Part shown: positions 10,331-22,292 of the stretch, piece by piece
Layout: each line of letters starts with the position of its first letter
How positions within the stretch are numbered: position 1 is the stretch's first letter
Position numbers and translations under genes: made by a program
NCBI RefSeq assembly: GCF_003945595.2
Contig: NW_024104520.1
Location: 157,501-221,500, forward strand
From: Pipra filicauda
Lineage: Eukaryota; Chordata; Aves; Passeriformes; Pipridae
DNA length: 64,000 nt
Direction of reading: 5' to 3'
Notes under the pieces: model-generated
What the model was told of the DNA's origin: nothing
The model's database searches: none
Seen by the model: only the letters and a program-made list of their open reading frames with translations

Positions 10331-13300
10331 ATTCAGGCTGCAGCCACAATTAAAACTGGTTCTGAGTCATTCTGTTGCGATACAAAACATTAACAAAAAG
10401 GGAATCTTTGGCAGCGCAAGGGACACCACGATGAGACTGGTGTTTGACACAGGTTAGGACTGGAATATTTTTGAAATGCAAAGCTATGAGAAAGAATTGA
10501 TATTTTATTACTATTTTATTTAATAAGCAACTGTTTGGAAGCACAACCACAGCTGAAAAAAGACTTGAATATGCTTTCCACCCTGTGTCACCTGTGGGAA
10601 GGCTATTATTCAGTTATGCTAAATGTGTTATATTATTCTATTTATTCCATGTTTAAATTATTCTGCTATTTAAACCACACTCTTTCAGTCTGTTGCTTTA
10701 ATTAGTTGATATCCTCCATTACCTCTCTGTTTTTCACCTCCTCTTCATGAAGACACTGACCACTGTATTTTCCACATTGACTTCTGTTTTCCACTTGAGA
10801 ACCACAATTTTGCGATAAATGAAGTGCAAACCCCAGTCCATGTGGCCAGTTTGTTCAATCCATCTCAAAAGCTTCTTGTGAGGTAAGGTCAGCTAGGTCT
10901 GTGCTTTCAAAAGGAAACAATTAAGACTGTTCCTTGCCATCCTGGGCCACTTCACAATTACAAACACAATTGCTTTTAAACATTCCCACTTAGAAAGAAT
11001 AAGCATACATGCAAAGGTGTTCCTAGCTGTAGGCTCACTGCTGTTCAAGGAATTCCATCAATTGTCCTGGAAGAAGGACAATGCCCACTCCAATATTTCC
11101 AAGAAATGACCCAGATTCTACTGGTAGAACACTATACATACACCTAATAGCTCTGGTTGCTGATTTTGCCCAACTTGGTCAGAGTTTTGCTGTCAAATTT
11201 TCTATGTTCAGCCCAAAATTTCATTCCAAATGGCCTTCTCGATGGCTTATCTCTGTGAGGCATCTTCTTTATGTACAGTACTACGTAAATACTACTGCAG
11301 GGGCCAGAGTTAACAAAAACCTTCACTTCCATGCCATTTTTTCCTGTGTTTCAAAAAACCAAATATCTAACTTGTCAATGGCATCTGTTAACATGTAACA
11401 AACTTAATTCAGGCTAAACATATTCTGTAGCATGGAGTACTCCTGAGGGACTGTTATCTTTGAAGTGACTAGAGGGAGCATGAGGAAAAAACAAATGCTA
11501 GATGTGCAGAATTAACGGAATGGTCCCTGCTCTAAGACACACTTTTAAGAGTTAATTAATAATTTTCAAATACTTCAATGAAAATATATTATATGCTTAG
11601 TTTTATTCCATTTGAAATAATTCAACTGGTAAATCTTTTTCAGAAAGCCAGTTACTGTTGCTGCCTCACAGCTTAAATTATTATCCCAAATAATAACCTT
11701 GGCAAAAATGTCTTCTATTTCAACTCTTGAATAAGGACTTGATTCACATGTCTAATGCTCTGTGTAAGAGAATTAGCAAAAACTCATCTCAATGTGGTTT
11801 CAAAAGAGGAAACTAAGCAGACAGCCTTGTTAATTTAGCATATAGACTTGGAATAAAGTACAACATCCATCATCTCTTGAAATTAAATTAAAAATTGGTC
11901 TTGTGTCCAAGGAGAAGGAGCCAATTTTCTGCTGGAAGCAGAGTCTTAGAAGATCACTAAAACCGTTAATGGTTCTTTCACTGTGGGAGCCAATATGAAA
12001 GAAAAACCAGTTTGGGAGTTCAAATTACCCCTCACATTAAATGCTACAACATATGCAATTTTCAGTTTGGGCCCATTGCTGTTGATGCAATGCTTTCTGT
12101 CATCCCGGACACATAGGGAATTCCAGCTGTGCTTCTCCCCTGGTCCTTAAAATCTTCCAATGTGCTGCTGTACACTGTGGCAATGCTGAAGAGGCTTTTG
12201 CATGCAGGGTGAACCACCCGTCCTTACCATATGTTGTGTATAGTTCTTATTCTCCCACAGAAGGTTTCTATGTGTGATAAAAAGATGCTTGCAAGCACAC
12301 ACCGAGATTTAATATCTGGGGAAAGGGAAGCCTGAAAATACGTTAACAAGATTTTCAGCATTAAACACAATTTTGTTTCAGATTTCAGCTGTTAAACATC
12401 TTAATTTGTTTTGCTTTTTACTCCAGTAACATAATGCTAATATGCTCTGACAGCTCGTGACTCCACACCGAGGAGGTTTCGCAAACCAATCTCTTTACTT
12501 GAAATTTGATTTACAAAGTGCCTCAGTCCTTTAGCTGTGTGGCAGCAGTCACCATCACAACACTCGTCATGACTTGAAGTAGGAGCACAGTCTGGGCAGT
12601 TTTTCCTTGTTTGTTTATTTTCTCCTAGTGGAGGATTTACTAAGATAAAAAAATTCTTTTAACTATTTCATGTCTTCATCCATCTATAAACTCAACCTAG
12701 AAAATACTGCCATGCAATGTCTGCTACACTTCAAAGGAAAGGATGGACTTTTTTGTTTTGAAACTCTTGGTACAGAACACAGGTAGCATCTGTGCAGGTT
12801 TTTTTATCCTATTTGTTTTGGATGAGTTTGCTCTAACAGTTAATGTAGACATATTTTCAATTCCATGTTCTCTTTCTAGCCCAATATAGCTTTGGGCTAC
12901 TTCTCTCCAGCAGTAATCTCAGGCTGCTTTCCGGGTGCTTATCATACATACAGCTGCAGGTCACTGCTGAGCCTGCAGGACCACTTGTTCAGCTATAGGC
13001 CAGTCCCAACCTTGTGTGGGCCATCATTTTCCTGGGAAATTAGGTTTTTGACATGTGAGGACTACACGAAGTGGCACTTCACATCACAAATCCCTGCAGA
13101 ACTGGCAAGAAAAACAATAGATGACCACAAACATCTGCTCTCAGAGGCTGCTGCCTGCTCTTGGCAGGGGTAGTCTGCCACATGCGTGTGGTTTGCATGG
13201 ATCAAGCATATCCCGGCACATCCCAGCACCTTGACCGGCATGTTATACAGCATACACCTCCAAAGGATAAGCACCATATGGACCATTCATTTGAGTAATT

Positions 13301-15790
13301 TTATAAGCAACTGGAGAAGATGATTTGGCACTAAAACTTAGCGAAAAACCTTTTCTTTACCTCTTCTCCAGCAAATAGATTTTTAGATTTTTTACAACTA
13401 TTTTACTAAGACAAAATATCTGCTATTCTCCAGGCAGAAGATATAATTGCTGCTGTGGGAACATCAGTGCAGATGTTTCCATCTGTCCTTCTCCATAGGT
13501 GAGACATGTGAAGCCAAGCTAACATCAGCTAGCAAAGAAGTCCATCCTGTTAAGAAGACCAGAGAAATAAACTATGCATGCTTGCTCCACTGTGGCAGGC
13601 CTCACTAATGAAAACAACCTACTTACAGTTTTTAAATCTCCTTTCTTCCAGAAAAAAACCTTTTGCCATGTTTTCCTCTCAAAAGGGCATTTCCCCAGAA
13701 GGATTCAGCTTGCCTCACTCAGGTCCATGTATAGGAAATGATCTGCCAACACCAACAGGTCTGTGTGCTAAATAACAGCAGTCTGCACAGAGATGCTGAG
13801 CTGGCTTCAACCCAGCCCGCTGCTTCTGGTTGTCTGGTGTAGGCAGTGCAAAGCATGCTGCTGCTTCATGTGCCGTGTTTCTAGACAGGCTGACTCCATG
13901 CTGATGGGCTTCTTGCTCTGGTGACTTTTACTGCAGTACTCAGATAGCCTGGTCTGTCTGAACTCCACAGTCACTATGCTGTAGTCACAGTAGCTGGTAG
14001 ATACATGCTTTTTAAAATGTTTTGTTTTGTTTTGTTTTCCCTCTGAGTTTTGCACATTTATTGTCAGATTGTAGCCTAAATTAAATCCACTAGCGAAGAC
14101 ATTCTTTCTCTGCACAAATTGAATAGGTCTGTGACCCATTTATCCATTTGGAAACACAGATATAATAGTGTTTTTCTGTCTCACAGTGGTGTTTTTAAAT
14201 CTTATTCAACTAACAGTTGCAAAGGGCCTCACTGTTTTCTGGTGATGATGGGCTTTGTAAGCACCAGTCATTGAGTGCATGGGCCAGGAAGCATCTCACG
14301 GACTTTAGTCCCTCTTCTTTTTCAGCTACTTAAAACGTCAGTGAAAACTGGAAAAACCAAGTCTCGGTAACTATGGTTTCACACAAGGCCAGCGACACTG
14401 CCCAACTTGAGGCCCGTTAGCGATGTCTGATTATCTGGGATTGTGCAAACAGGTATCCTTGAAAATCTGGTTGTTTCCAAATCTCTGACATTGGGTACTC
14501 AGGTATAGTGACATTCAAAATTATTCAAATCTAGTGCAAGTTATTTTATATTCCTGAAATACAAAGGAAGTAAGTGATATTTGTGTTCAAGCTTGAGCTC
14601 GGTACTGTCAAAAGAGGTACACCTTGCCTTAAAACTGTAAAAAATAAAATGGTATTGTAGAATTTATTTTCTTTCCATAATGAAAAGTACTATGGCAGCC
14701 TGTGGAGAGACATGTCCTACATTTGCCTCGTTAGCCACAAGGATTTAATAAAGAATCTCAGTGCTGCATGCACACAGCTTTGCCATACCTGGGCTGCTCC
14801 AACCATCTTCTTACTTACCTATTTCTGCTGGAGCCCCCCCAGCAGGCAGTGCTGCCCTGTTTGCATGTGTCTTTCCAAAGCCCACCAGGCAGCAACACCG
14901 GTTATTTGCAGCCCTTCATTCTAACTGCAAGTGGACAGCAAGCAGCTGAGAAATGCTATATGGATCAACTGAGAAGAATTTCTGGCTAAAAAGCAAAATC
15001 CCTGGCATATGAGGGAAAAAACTGCAACTGCCTGCAGTAGATGTACAGTCAACAAGCAGAGGGAGCAGTGTGGCTCTGAGTTGGGCTAGGCTATGCTGCA
15101 CTGGTAGTGGGCAGCTGTGCAGAGCCAGCTCCAACCAAATGTGGTTCTTGGCAAGCTGGGATGTGTCATGGGAGCACAGCTGGATTTCATTTGTGTGCAG
15201 AACAAGCCTGAGAAACTGACTATGACCTAGGTTGAGAACAACAGGGGAGATGTGCTGCAACTCCACCATTTCCTCTTTGAGAGTTTGATATCCTGTTGAA
15301 GTACTTTTTCCAGCACAGGTACACAGTTACTGTAATGTAGGATGCACACCTCTTCTGCACCCAGTAATTTATTCACCTTTTTCATTTTACCTTGCCTATA
15401 GCTGGTAGGAGCTAAAGTTGATCACTTTTTGCATCAAAGTTTACCACGTACAATGTAAGTCTTCAGCTTCTGGGGTAACAGCATGTGAGGGTTATCGTCA
15501 ACTGAAAGCGTGTGAAAATAGCCACATGATTGAAAAGCCTTAATGCAATAAAGAGAAACATATTTACGTGTTTAATTGTATTCCTGCTGTAAGCAGATTT
15601 TAAGCATTCAAGATAAAGAGAGATATTGAGAAAACCAAGTACTGAGTGATAATTTTCCATCACAAACTGTTTATCTTTATCTATATCTCATTCAGTTATT
15701 TTGTCTACTTGACATGCAGCCCCATGTGAAAAAATACAGCTTTGAAATTATTGTACCACCTACATAAATCTGAACAGTATATATAAAGAA
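10331..15790. other. Intergenic, no gene recognised
   Basis: AT-rich, with only short chance frames. A (TTTTG)n stretch lies at 14020-14038. The block at 14330-14470 is less AT-rich and repeat-free, but I can assign nothing to it. Confidence 0.65.
14020..14038. repeat. (TTTTG)n simple repeat
   Basis: Four tandem TTTTG/TTTG units in intergenic DNA. Confidence 0.85.
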
Positions 15791-15794
15791 ATGC

Positions 15795-16030
15795 ACTGGC
15801 CCTGACTTACAGGGGGACCCTGGGCCCAAAGGCCCACAGAGGCTCCTTCTCTCTGATTCGGGGCCACCTGACCCACTCCCTGCTACCTGGACGGTTGCCC
15901 CGCACAGGCTGCCAGCTGAGGGAGCACAAAGGCTCCCAGATCCAGACCCTGCTTACAAGCGGGTCCACACCCCGGGAGCCACAGAGCTTGGCCTTCCTCC
16001 AAGGACAGGGAGGGCACACCATGAGCACTG
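15795..16030. other. Isolated GC-rich islet, unidentified
   Basis: About 235 bp of much higher GC than the flanks, starting in a run of GGGGGACCCTGGGCCC. Open frames exist on both strands here (a 73-codon frame on minus, 74 on plus), but neither resembles a known protein and no convincing splice sites frame them. It may be an old repeat fragment or a non-coding element. Confidence 0.3.
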
Positions 16031-19000
16031 CTCTCTTTCAGTTTAAACCCACAGGACCAGAAAGGGCACCAAAAAGCATCAAATATTTTCTAAAATCCCT
16101 TAAAAATGTCAGTTCATGAAACAGGTCAGAGAGCTCAGTTTCACTCTCAGGTTGGTGATGTTATCGTGTTAGTCAGGAAAAACTTTAAACTAAGACTTGA
16201 GTAGCACAAACTTCAACACAGAAAGCCCATGCTGCAATCTAATGCAGTTTAATACATTAGTATTACAATAGACCATACAGATGCCAAATCATTCACCAGA
16301 ACTCATTTTTTTCTAAGAGAAGTTTGTAATTAGACTAAAACCCATTTAACCCATTTACATTTAACATCCTTCGGAAAAATAACCCCTTTGTTCTCACATG
16401 GCAGGAAAGTGCATTAGGAGGTAACACCTTCAATCTGAGCGGTAAGGACATACTGTTATATTGAAGACTACTGTAACACATCCTTGGAGTTGTGCACTTT
16501 CATAGAGTTTTATGAATCACTCCAAAGGCAACCAAAGAGCACTTGGCCATTGAGAAGAGGGGACACCCATGACAAGAAAGGTCTCTGAAAGTCCAGGTCC
16601 AAGTCCAGGTCCCTGGAACAACAGATCTGGCATTACTACAGGTAGTTTCTAGAGATGTGGATGGCATGTCTCTGTTCCTGTGCTTGTCACTGGAGTGGTT
16701 TTGTCTAATGGATGTGATAGACAAAAGGAATTTTTAAAATCTTGCTTTCTTCTTCTGTTTGATAAATTCTGTTATTCCAAAGAAAGATTTGCAGTTCGGT
16801 AGCTTTTGGTTTAGTTTCTAGACCTGTGCAGGCTTCTGTAGGTTTTAAACAGTAGGTTATCTGCTTAGGATAAAATGCATTTGTGAACTATGGATGTGGA
16901 ATTAGCTAAGAGAATTTGCAGTGCATCACATGCAGTGAAGCAGATAAACTCTATGGATGAGTCAACAGTGACTTATAAGATTATCTTAAAGAATGGAATT
17001 TTTTTTTTCCTAAATGGCTCAAAACCCCATATGGTTTGGGGTTTAGCTAGCTCCACTAGTTACTCTTGTAGAGCATGGAATATTCCATAAGGTCTACAGA
17101 GCAGCAGCTACAGCCTTTCAGAAAGGTAAGCATCCTTCTTACATGTTTAACTCATGGTACATTTATAACAAAGATGAACAAGAAAACAGACACCATCACC
17201 ACCCTCCCCCCCCATGGATTATGGGAAAAGTCACATCCCACCCTGTACCTTCAATCTCTTTTTTTGGGCTCTTATTGCTTGCAAAACTTGAGCAGCTTCC
17301 AGTTTAGTCATTTCCCCTTATCAGGAAATTCAGATAAAATTACATTCCTACCGGAGGCTTTTAAAAGTATAGATGTGTCCTGTTTGCCTTTACAGGAGAC
17401 ATATTTTACTGGCATCTTTTTTTCCCAGCCCATTGGTGCCATCTGCTCACTTCCAGTGCCCACAACCCCTTCTGATTTTCATTGCAAGTGTGTCTCTGAA
17501 CATGAGTATTTTGTCATCTTGTTCCCCAGTTACCCAGCTGGTAAGGGGAAGTAAAGCAGGGTGAGCCCCACTCTGCAAAGTTTATTAAGTAACTACTTAA
17601 CCAGCTTCCCAGTATCAGGAAGGGGATATACCTGAGACCAAATCTTTGCTGAATTGGGCAGCAATAACTGTACCTAAAGCTAATTTTCTAAACAAAGTGG
17701 TAGCTGCCTGCTTTCAACTATCCCCCAGAAAAGTTCTCTGGATAAGGATCAGTGCTCACAAAATAAGCAATAAGACAGACCATGGTAGGAGAAAGGGGAG
17801 GGATGGAGGCATCACATCTGGACAGGGTGTGGAGGTGCACAGAGGTCTCCTGAGGGAGCTGGCACACATTCCTTTTTGCCTGGGGTATCCTCTGCTCCAG
17901 TGTCTGAACATCAGTTGTAACAGCCCACTCCTCTCCCCCAACACCTCCTATTTCTTCCATATGCCCTCAGCTTCATCCCACTGCTCGACAAGCCAGTGTC
18001 CTCTCCTGGGGCACGCCAAGGCCCTGTTAGCACAGTACTTTCTCTCGGGGCTCTCCTAGGAGCCTTTGCTACCTGAAGACAAAAGTGAACAGGTGACACA
18101 AACCCCCTTTTATGAGGTTTGTGAAATTATTTTGGCATTAGATCAGTGCTGGAGGAGTGCACCCCCATTGGTGCCCTTTTAGGATCATAAATGATTCTAT
18201 GCAGATTGGAGCTGTTGGGTCACATTCACCAGAAAACAATAATATTACAAAAAATCAAAACAGGATTTCCACCATTTTTCTTGGCTTTTAAGGGTCACAA
18301 GCAGCGCTTGTCTGAGTGCCCAGGAACCTTGGTGCAGAGCTGCTGGAGCAGAAATAGCTGCCCGACTGCCTCCAAATCCAGCCTCAGAGCAACCTCCAGT
18401 GGCAGTGAGCTGTTCCCGCAGACAGGGCACCAGTGGCACTGCCGGGAATCCCAGCATGCCTTTGCCGCCACAGAGAATGCTGGCCTTCTGTCCAGAGATG
18501 GACATACAGAAATAATGTACGACCACTACCATCGCTACTAAGACATCAGATTAAAAATTAATTAATAAAAAAAATTAAATTGTCAGTACTTCCCCATGAC
18601 TCATCTAAACACCAAGATGCACTCCTGGCACAAACCCAAACCCATCATCCACTTAAGACCCAATTAAAAGGAAGAAGAAGAGGCAGTTATTAGTTTAAAG
18701 TTTTGTATGAACTTTCTGCTTCTGACAGAACAAGTCACACACTTGTTGATGTTCAAGAATTAGTGAGACACCTCAGCACATGCAAAACTAAGCACAAACT
18801 CAAGGATCTTTGCTACGTGGAAATGGAATAAACCACTCATATATTTAGCATTGCCATATATAAAATGCTTTGTTGAGGGAAAGTCTGAACTACAGTCCAC
18901 CAACACTGATGAAAGTTCTTCTGAGACCTTTGGGTTTGACTCACAGAAAGCCTTCTCTGCTCACCTTTCGTCACGATAGGCACATGTGCTCTTGTGAATA

Positions 19001-19200
19001 CTGGACTACAGCTTACAGTGGCAACCCACAGTGTATTTTCTCATTTCAACTACGTCTTTTTTTATTGTCTCATCTCATATACTAAGTCCGGGCGAACGTA
19101 GCTTGGCTCAGCCTACCCCAACCACGCAGAAGCCTCTACTCTGCAATTCAAATTCACAGACACATTGCATGCAATAGAAGTTAGTTACAGTAAGTAAAAT
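16031..19200. other. Intergenic, beyond the probable LIMCH1 mRNA end
   Basis: Mixed composition. The 17800-18480 part is somewhat GC-richer and holds short open frames on both strands that resemble no family I know. No repeats recognised. Confidence 0.55.
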
Positions 19201-19225
19201 CAATTCCATCAAAGGTAATCAACAT

Positions 19226-19231
19226 TTTATT
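19226..19231 (-). promoter_or_regulatory. Distal AATAAA polyadenylation signal of LIMCH1 (candidate)
   Basis: TTTATT on the plus strand, meaning AATAAA on the transcript strand. It is the most distal of several signals after the LIMCH1 stop. Confidence 0.35.
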
Positions 19232-22012
19232 TATAAACATACATTTACTATAAAAGCTGTTGCATTTTAGACAAGATTTCCTAATTTCCGGAGGCATTTT
19301 AGAATAAATAAAATAAAGATTAGCATAATTGGTATTCAACATTAACCCCAGCTAGGACAGCAATCCTTGTCCCTAAAAGGACATGCAGATAAGGATGGTC
19401 CCCCTCTGGTTCACCAACCTTTAGGACATTCATTGAGAACTACAGACGTACTGCATCAATAATACTACATAGCAAGAGTAAGGAAAAAATACACCATGGA
19501 AAATGGGCTTGTAAAATACAGATGGGTTATGACACCTGTTCAGGTTTTCTGAAATAGTAAGAGGCTAAATAAATTCCAAAAGATCTAAAACCCATTACAT
19601 TTATTGTATTTGCTTATTAATAATAAATCATTTATGCAACAAATACATTTACATTGTGGTTCAAATGTAGGAAAGCGTTATTTTTTTCTGTGCTCACAGT
19701 TCCTGATTAGCAATGTATCACATTTATGTGTTTAAACTGGAAAAAAAAGAAAAAAAATCTTAGCCTGAATGAATTTACCATGTATTCTGAAGATTCAGAA
19801 GGGAATATAAAATTAAACATAAGCTGTTGGCAAGCACAATTTAGAAAACTGTTGAAATTGTTCTGTGCTGGTGAACAGATGTTCATTAGTGGGAAAAATC
19901 TTTGTCCTCGAACGCTGCTTCATTTTGCTTTACATACAATCAACTTCGCTAAAACATGCATATACATAACTAATTGATAGACACTGGGATCAATTTCTAA
20001 GCAACTCCAGAGACCCACTGGTGTGTCTGCAGTGTGACGCAAACCCCCACCCCACCCCTTGCCCATGCACTTTATGCCAACCATGGTTCTAAGCCTTTTG
20101 GGCACTTTACCCCTATGTGAATGAGAAGCAGATCTAACCTCTGTGACAACCAGCCCTTTTTATACACTTGGGGACCGATTTGCACATCTAACTCTATCAC
20201 ATGGGTGAAGCAGCGGTAGTGACTCATACCAAACAGACACACAAGCATGCATGGTCTTGTTTAAAAATTAGGTTCAGACATCATATATTCACATATCCTT
20301 AATGCAGCGCATGGAGTTATAGAGATGTACCAAGTCAGTTACAAAATCTCTTTCTCGAATTTTTATGTTACACATTCTTTGCGGGAAAATGTTACAATGA
20401 CCACATGCAAAGAGTAAGCATCTTCATTATTAAAACCCTTTAACAGTAAGTCATGCAGGTTGTTGATCAAAATATTGGATATCACTTTTAGTTCCAAAAC
20501 ATTTGTCTGACTTATTTTATTTTTACTTAAAAATATTCCCCGGGTGAATTCCATAAAGGACTTCAGCTTGTTGGATTTATTGCATCCCTAAGTCATCGCT
20601 GACTGTGTGCAACAGCTTCGCATTTTCTAAGGCACAATAGTAAGGAAGTAACATGTAACTTTCCAGCAGATAGTCACAATGTCCTCCAACAACAACATCG
20701 CATGTGGGTGTTCAATGACACGCAGTTTTGCATGGTTATGTAACTCATATGCAAGCAACTGTCTAGCATTTGAATAAATAATTGCTACCTAGAGAAAACC
20801 TCAAAATTATTGCTTCCCTAATAACTATTTAATTTCCATTTACCAACACATCAAAGGACAACAGATATGCACATAGATAAAAGAAACCTCCATTTAGATT
20901 TATCACGGTTTTAAGGCAGAACAAGTAAATTTTTTCCCTCCATTTTAAGATGTATAATGAACAGCTAAAATGGGATATTTCCAGTAACTGTTTACCAAAA
21001 AGTGCTAGGATATTTTACAGATGCAACATGTTCCCTAACTTTTTTATTTTATTGTAGATAACTGCTGAACTGCTGTTTCAATGAGCTGCTGGATCACTTT
21101 AGTTAGAAGCACATGCCTAATCAAAGAGCACAAAGGAAAACTGTCCCAAATACAGGCAAGGTAGTTTTTCTGCCTGTTGCTGTCAGTCTCCTCCCTGCCT
21201 GCTTTCCACACTCTTGGCTTTTGCTGACTTATTTTGGGTGGATGGCTCAAGGCTGTCTAATTCTCTGCTCTGGGGAGAACCCAAACCACATGTGTTTCTC
21301 TGCACGAGATTTCAACCAAGTGCAATATTTGCAAGTGAATGAGCAGACCTCAAACCAAGGTGAACCCTTGATTAGCAATTTACATGCCAAAGAGAAAAGC
21401 TTCACCGTAGTATCAAACTGCAGCACGGAGACTCACAGCTCAGCTGGGTCTCCCCCACATCATCTTTCATTGAGTTTAGCAACAACACAGGCTGCTGAAC
21501 TTAGTAAGAAGGATTGCTCCTGATGGGAATCTTGCAATCGTTAATGGTATGCAGTCTTTAGGTTTAATGAAGGAATCTTTATTTGAGAGAATATTAAGCT
21601 ATAGTCATGAACATTACTTGAGGTACACAAACAAAAAAATCTTATCACTAAAGGTGCAATAATTTATTTGTATAACTCCTACCCTCCACTGAAGGTAATA
21701 TAAACACAAAATGCTTCAGAATTATAGGATGTATTATCAAACTAGTCTCTGTATAAAAAAAGTTATAGCTTCAGTTATAACAGAGAGGTCGTGCTGTGAT
21801 GTTTAGTTGTTTTTCAAATGCACTGATTAGATACTATCTTAAAATTACTTCTCAGTTTGAATTGGCATATTCTATAAAGGTTCTGTAAACTTAAACTTTT
21901 TAATTCCTAGAAATATCAAAACAAAACAGCTTTATTGCATGTTTATTTTCTTATTACTTTCAAAAGGACAAGGTAACAGACTGGAAATCATGAGCATACC
22001 TGAAAGGTGAGA

Positions 22013-22026
22013 TTTTTTTTTTTTTT
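22013..22026. repeat. Poly(T) tract
   Basis: Fourteen T on plus (poly(A) on the LIMCH1 strand), inside the probable 3' UTR. Confidence 0.9.
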
Positions 22027-22266
22027 GTACTACTTAGGTATTGCCTTCCCAAACATGGTCATACATAATTTGCAAATTTCTTAAGAAAGCAAAAACCAAC
22101 ATATTGCATTTCAAAGGAGCAGGTGCAGCTTTTTTGTGAGTTTTTAAAAACGAGATGAGAGCCATCATGTCCATGGATTCAAGCTTTTACAAGTGATTGT
22201 CTGGAGGCAGCCGATACATACGAGAAGAGAGTTCCTTCTTGAAAGTTATTAGGACTGAAAGTCATG

Positions 22267-22292
22267 TCACAATGTAGTTGGCTGTCCAGCGG
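22267..22292 (-). CDS. LIMCH1: LIMCH1 terminal coding exon W19 (AGQPTTL-stop)
   Basis: 26 coding nt. Acceptor TTTTGTTTTACCCAG before 22292. With the last base of W18 it gives TAGQPTTL and a TGA stop at 22267-22269; the human protein ends SAGQPTTL. This short tail fixes the strand, gene identity and end of the CDS. Confidence 0.96.

Larger units (their letters stand above)
19205..22266 (-). other. LIMCH1: Probable LIMCH1 3' UTR
   Basis: Follows the LIMCH1 stop codon on the minus strand. About 3 kb of AT-rich, repeat-free sequence with several reverse-complement AATAAA hexamers: 21043-21053 (two overlapping), 20576-20581, 19600-19605 and 19226-19231. The last would give a UTR of about 3 kb, in keeping with the multi-kilobase 3' UTR of mammalian LIMCH1. 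Nested signals predict alternative polyadenylation. No transcript evidence is available, so the far end is uncertain. Confidence 0.5.
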
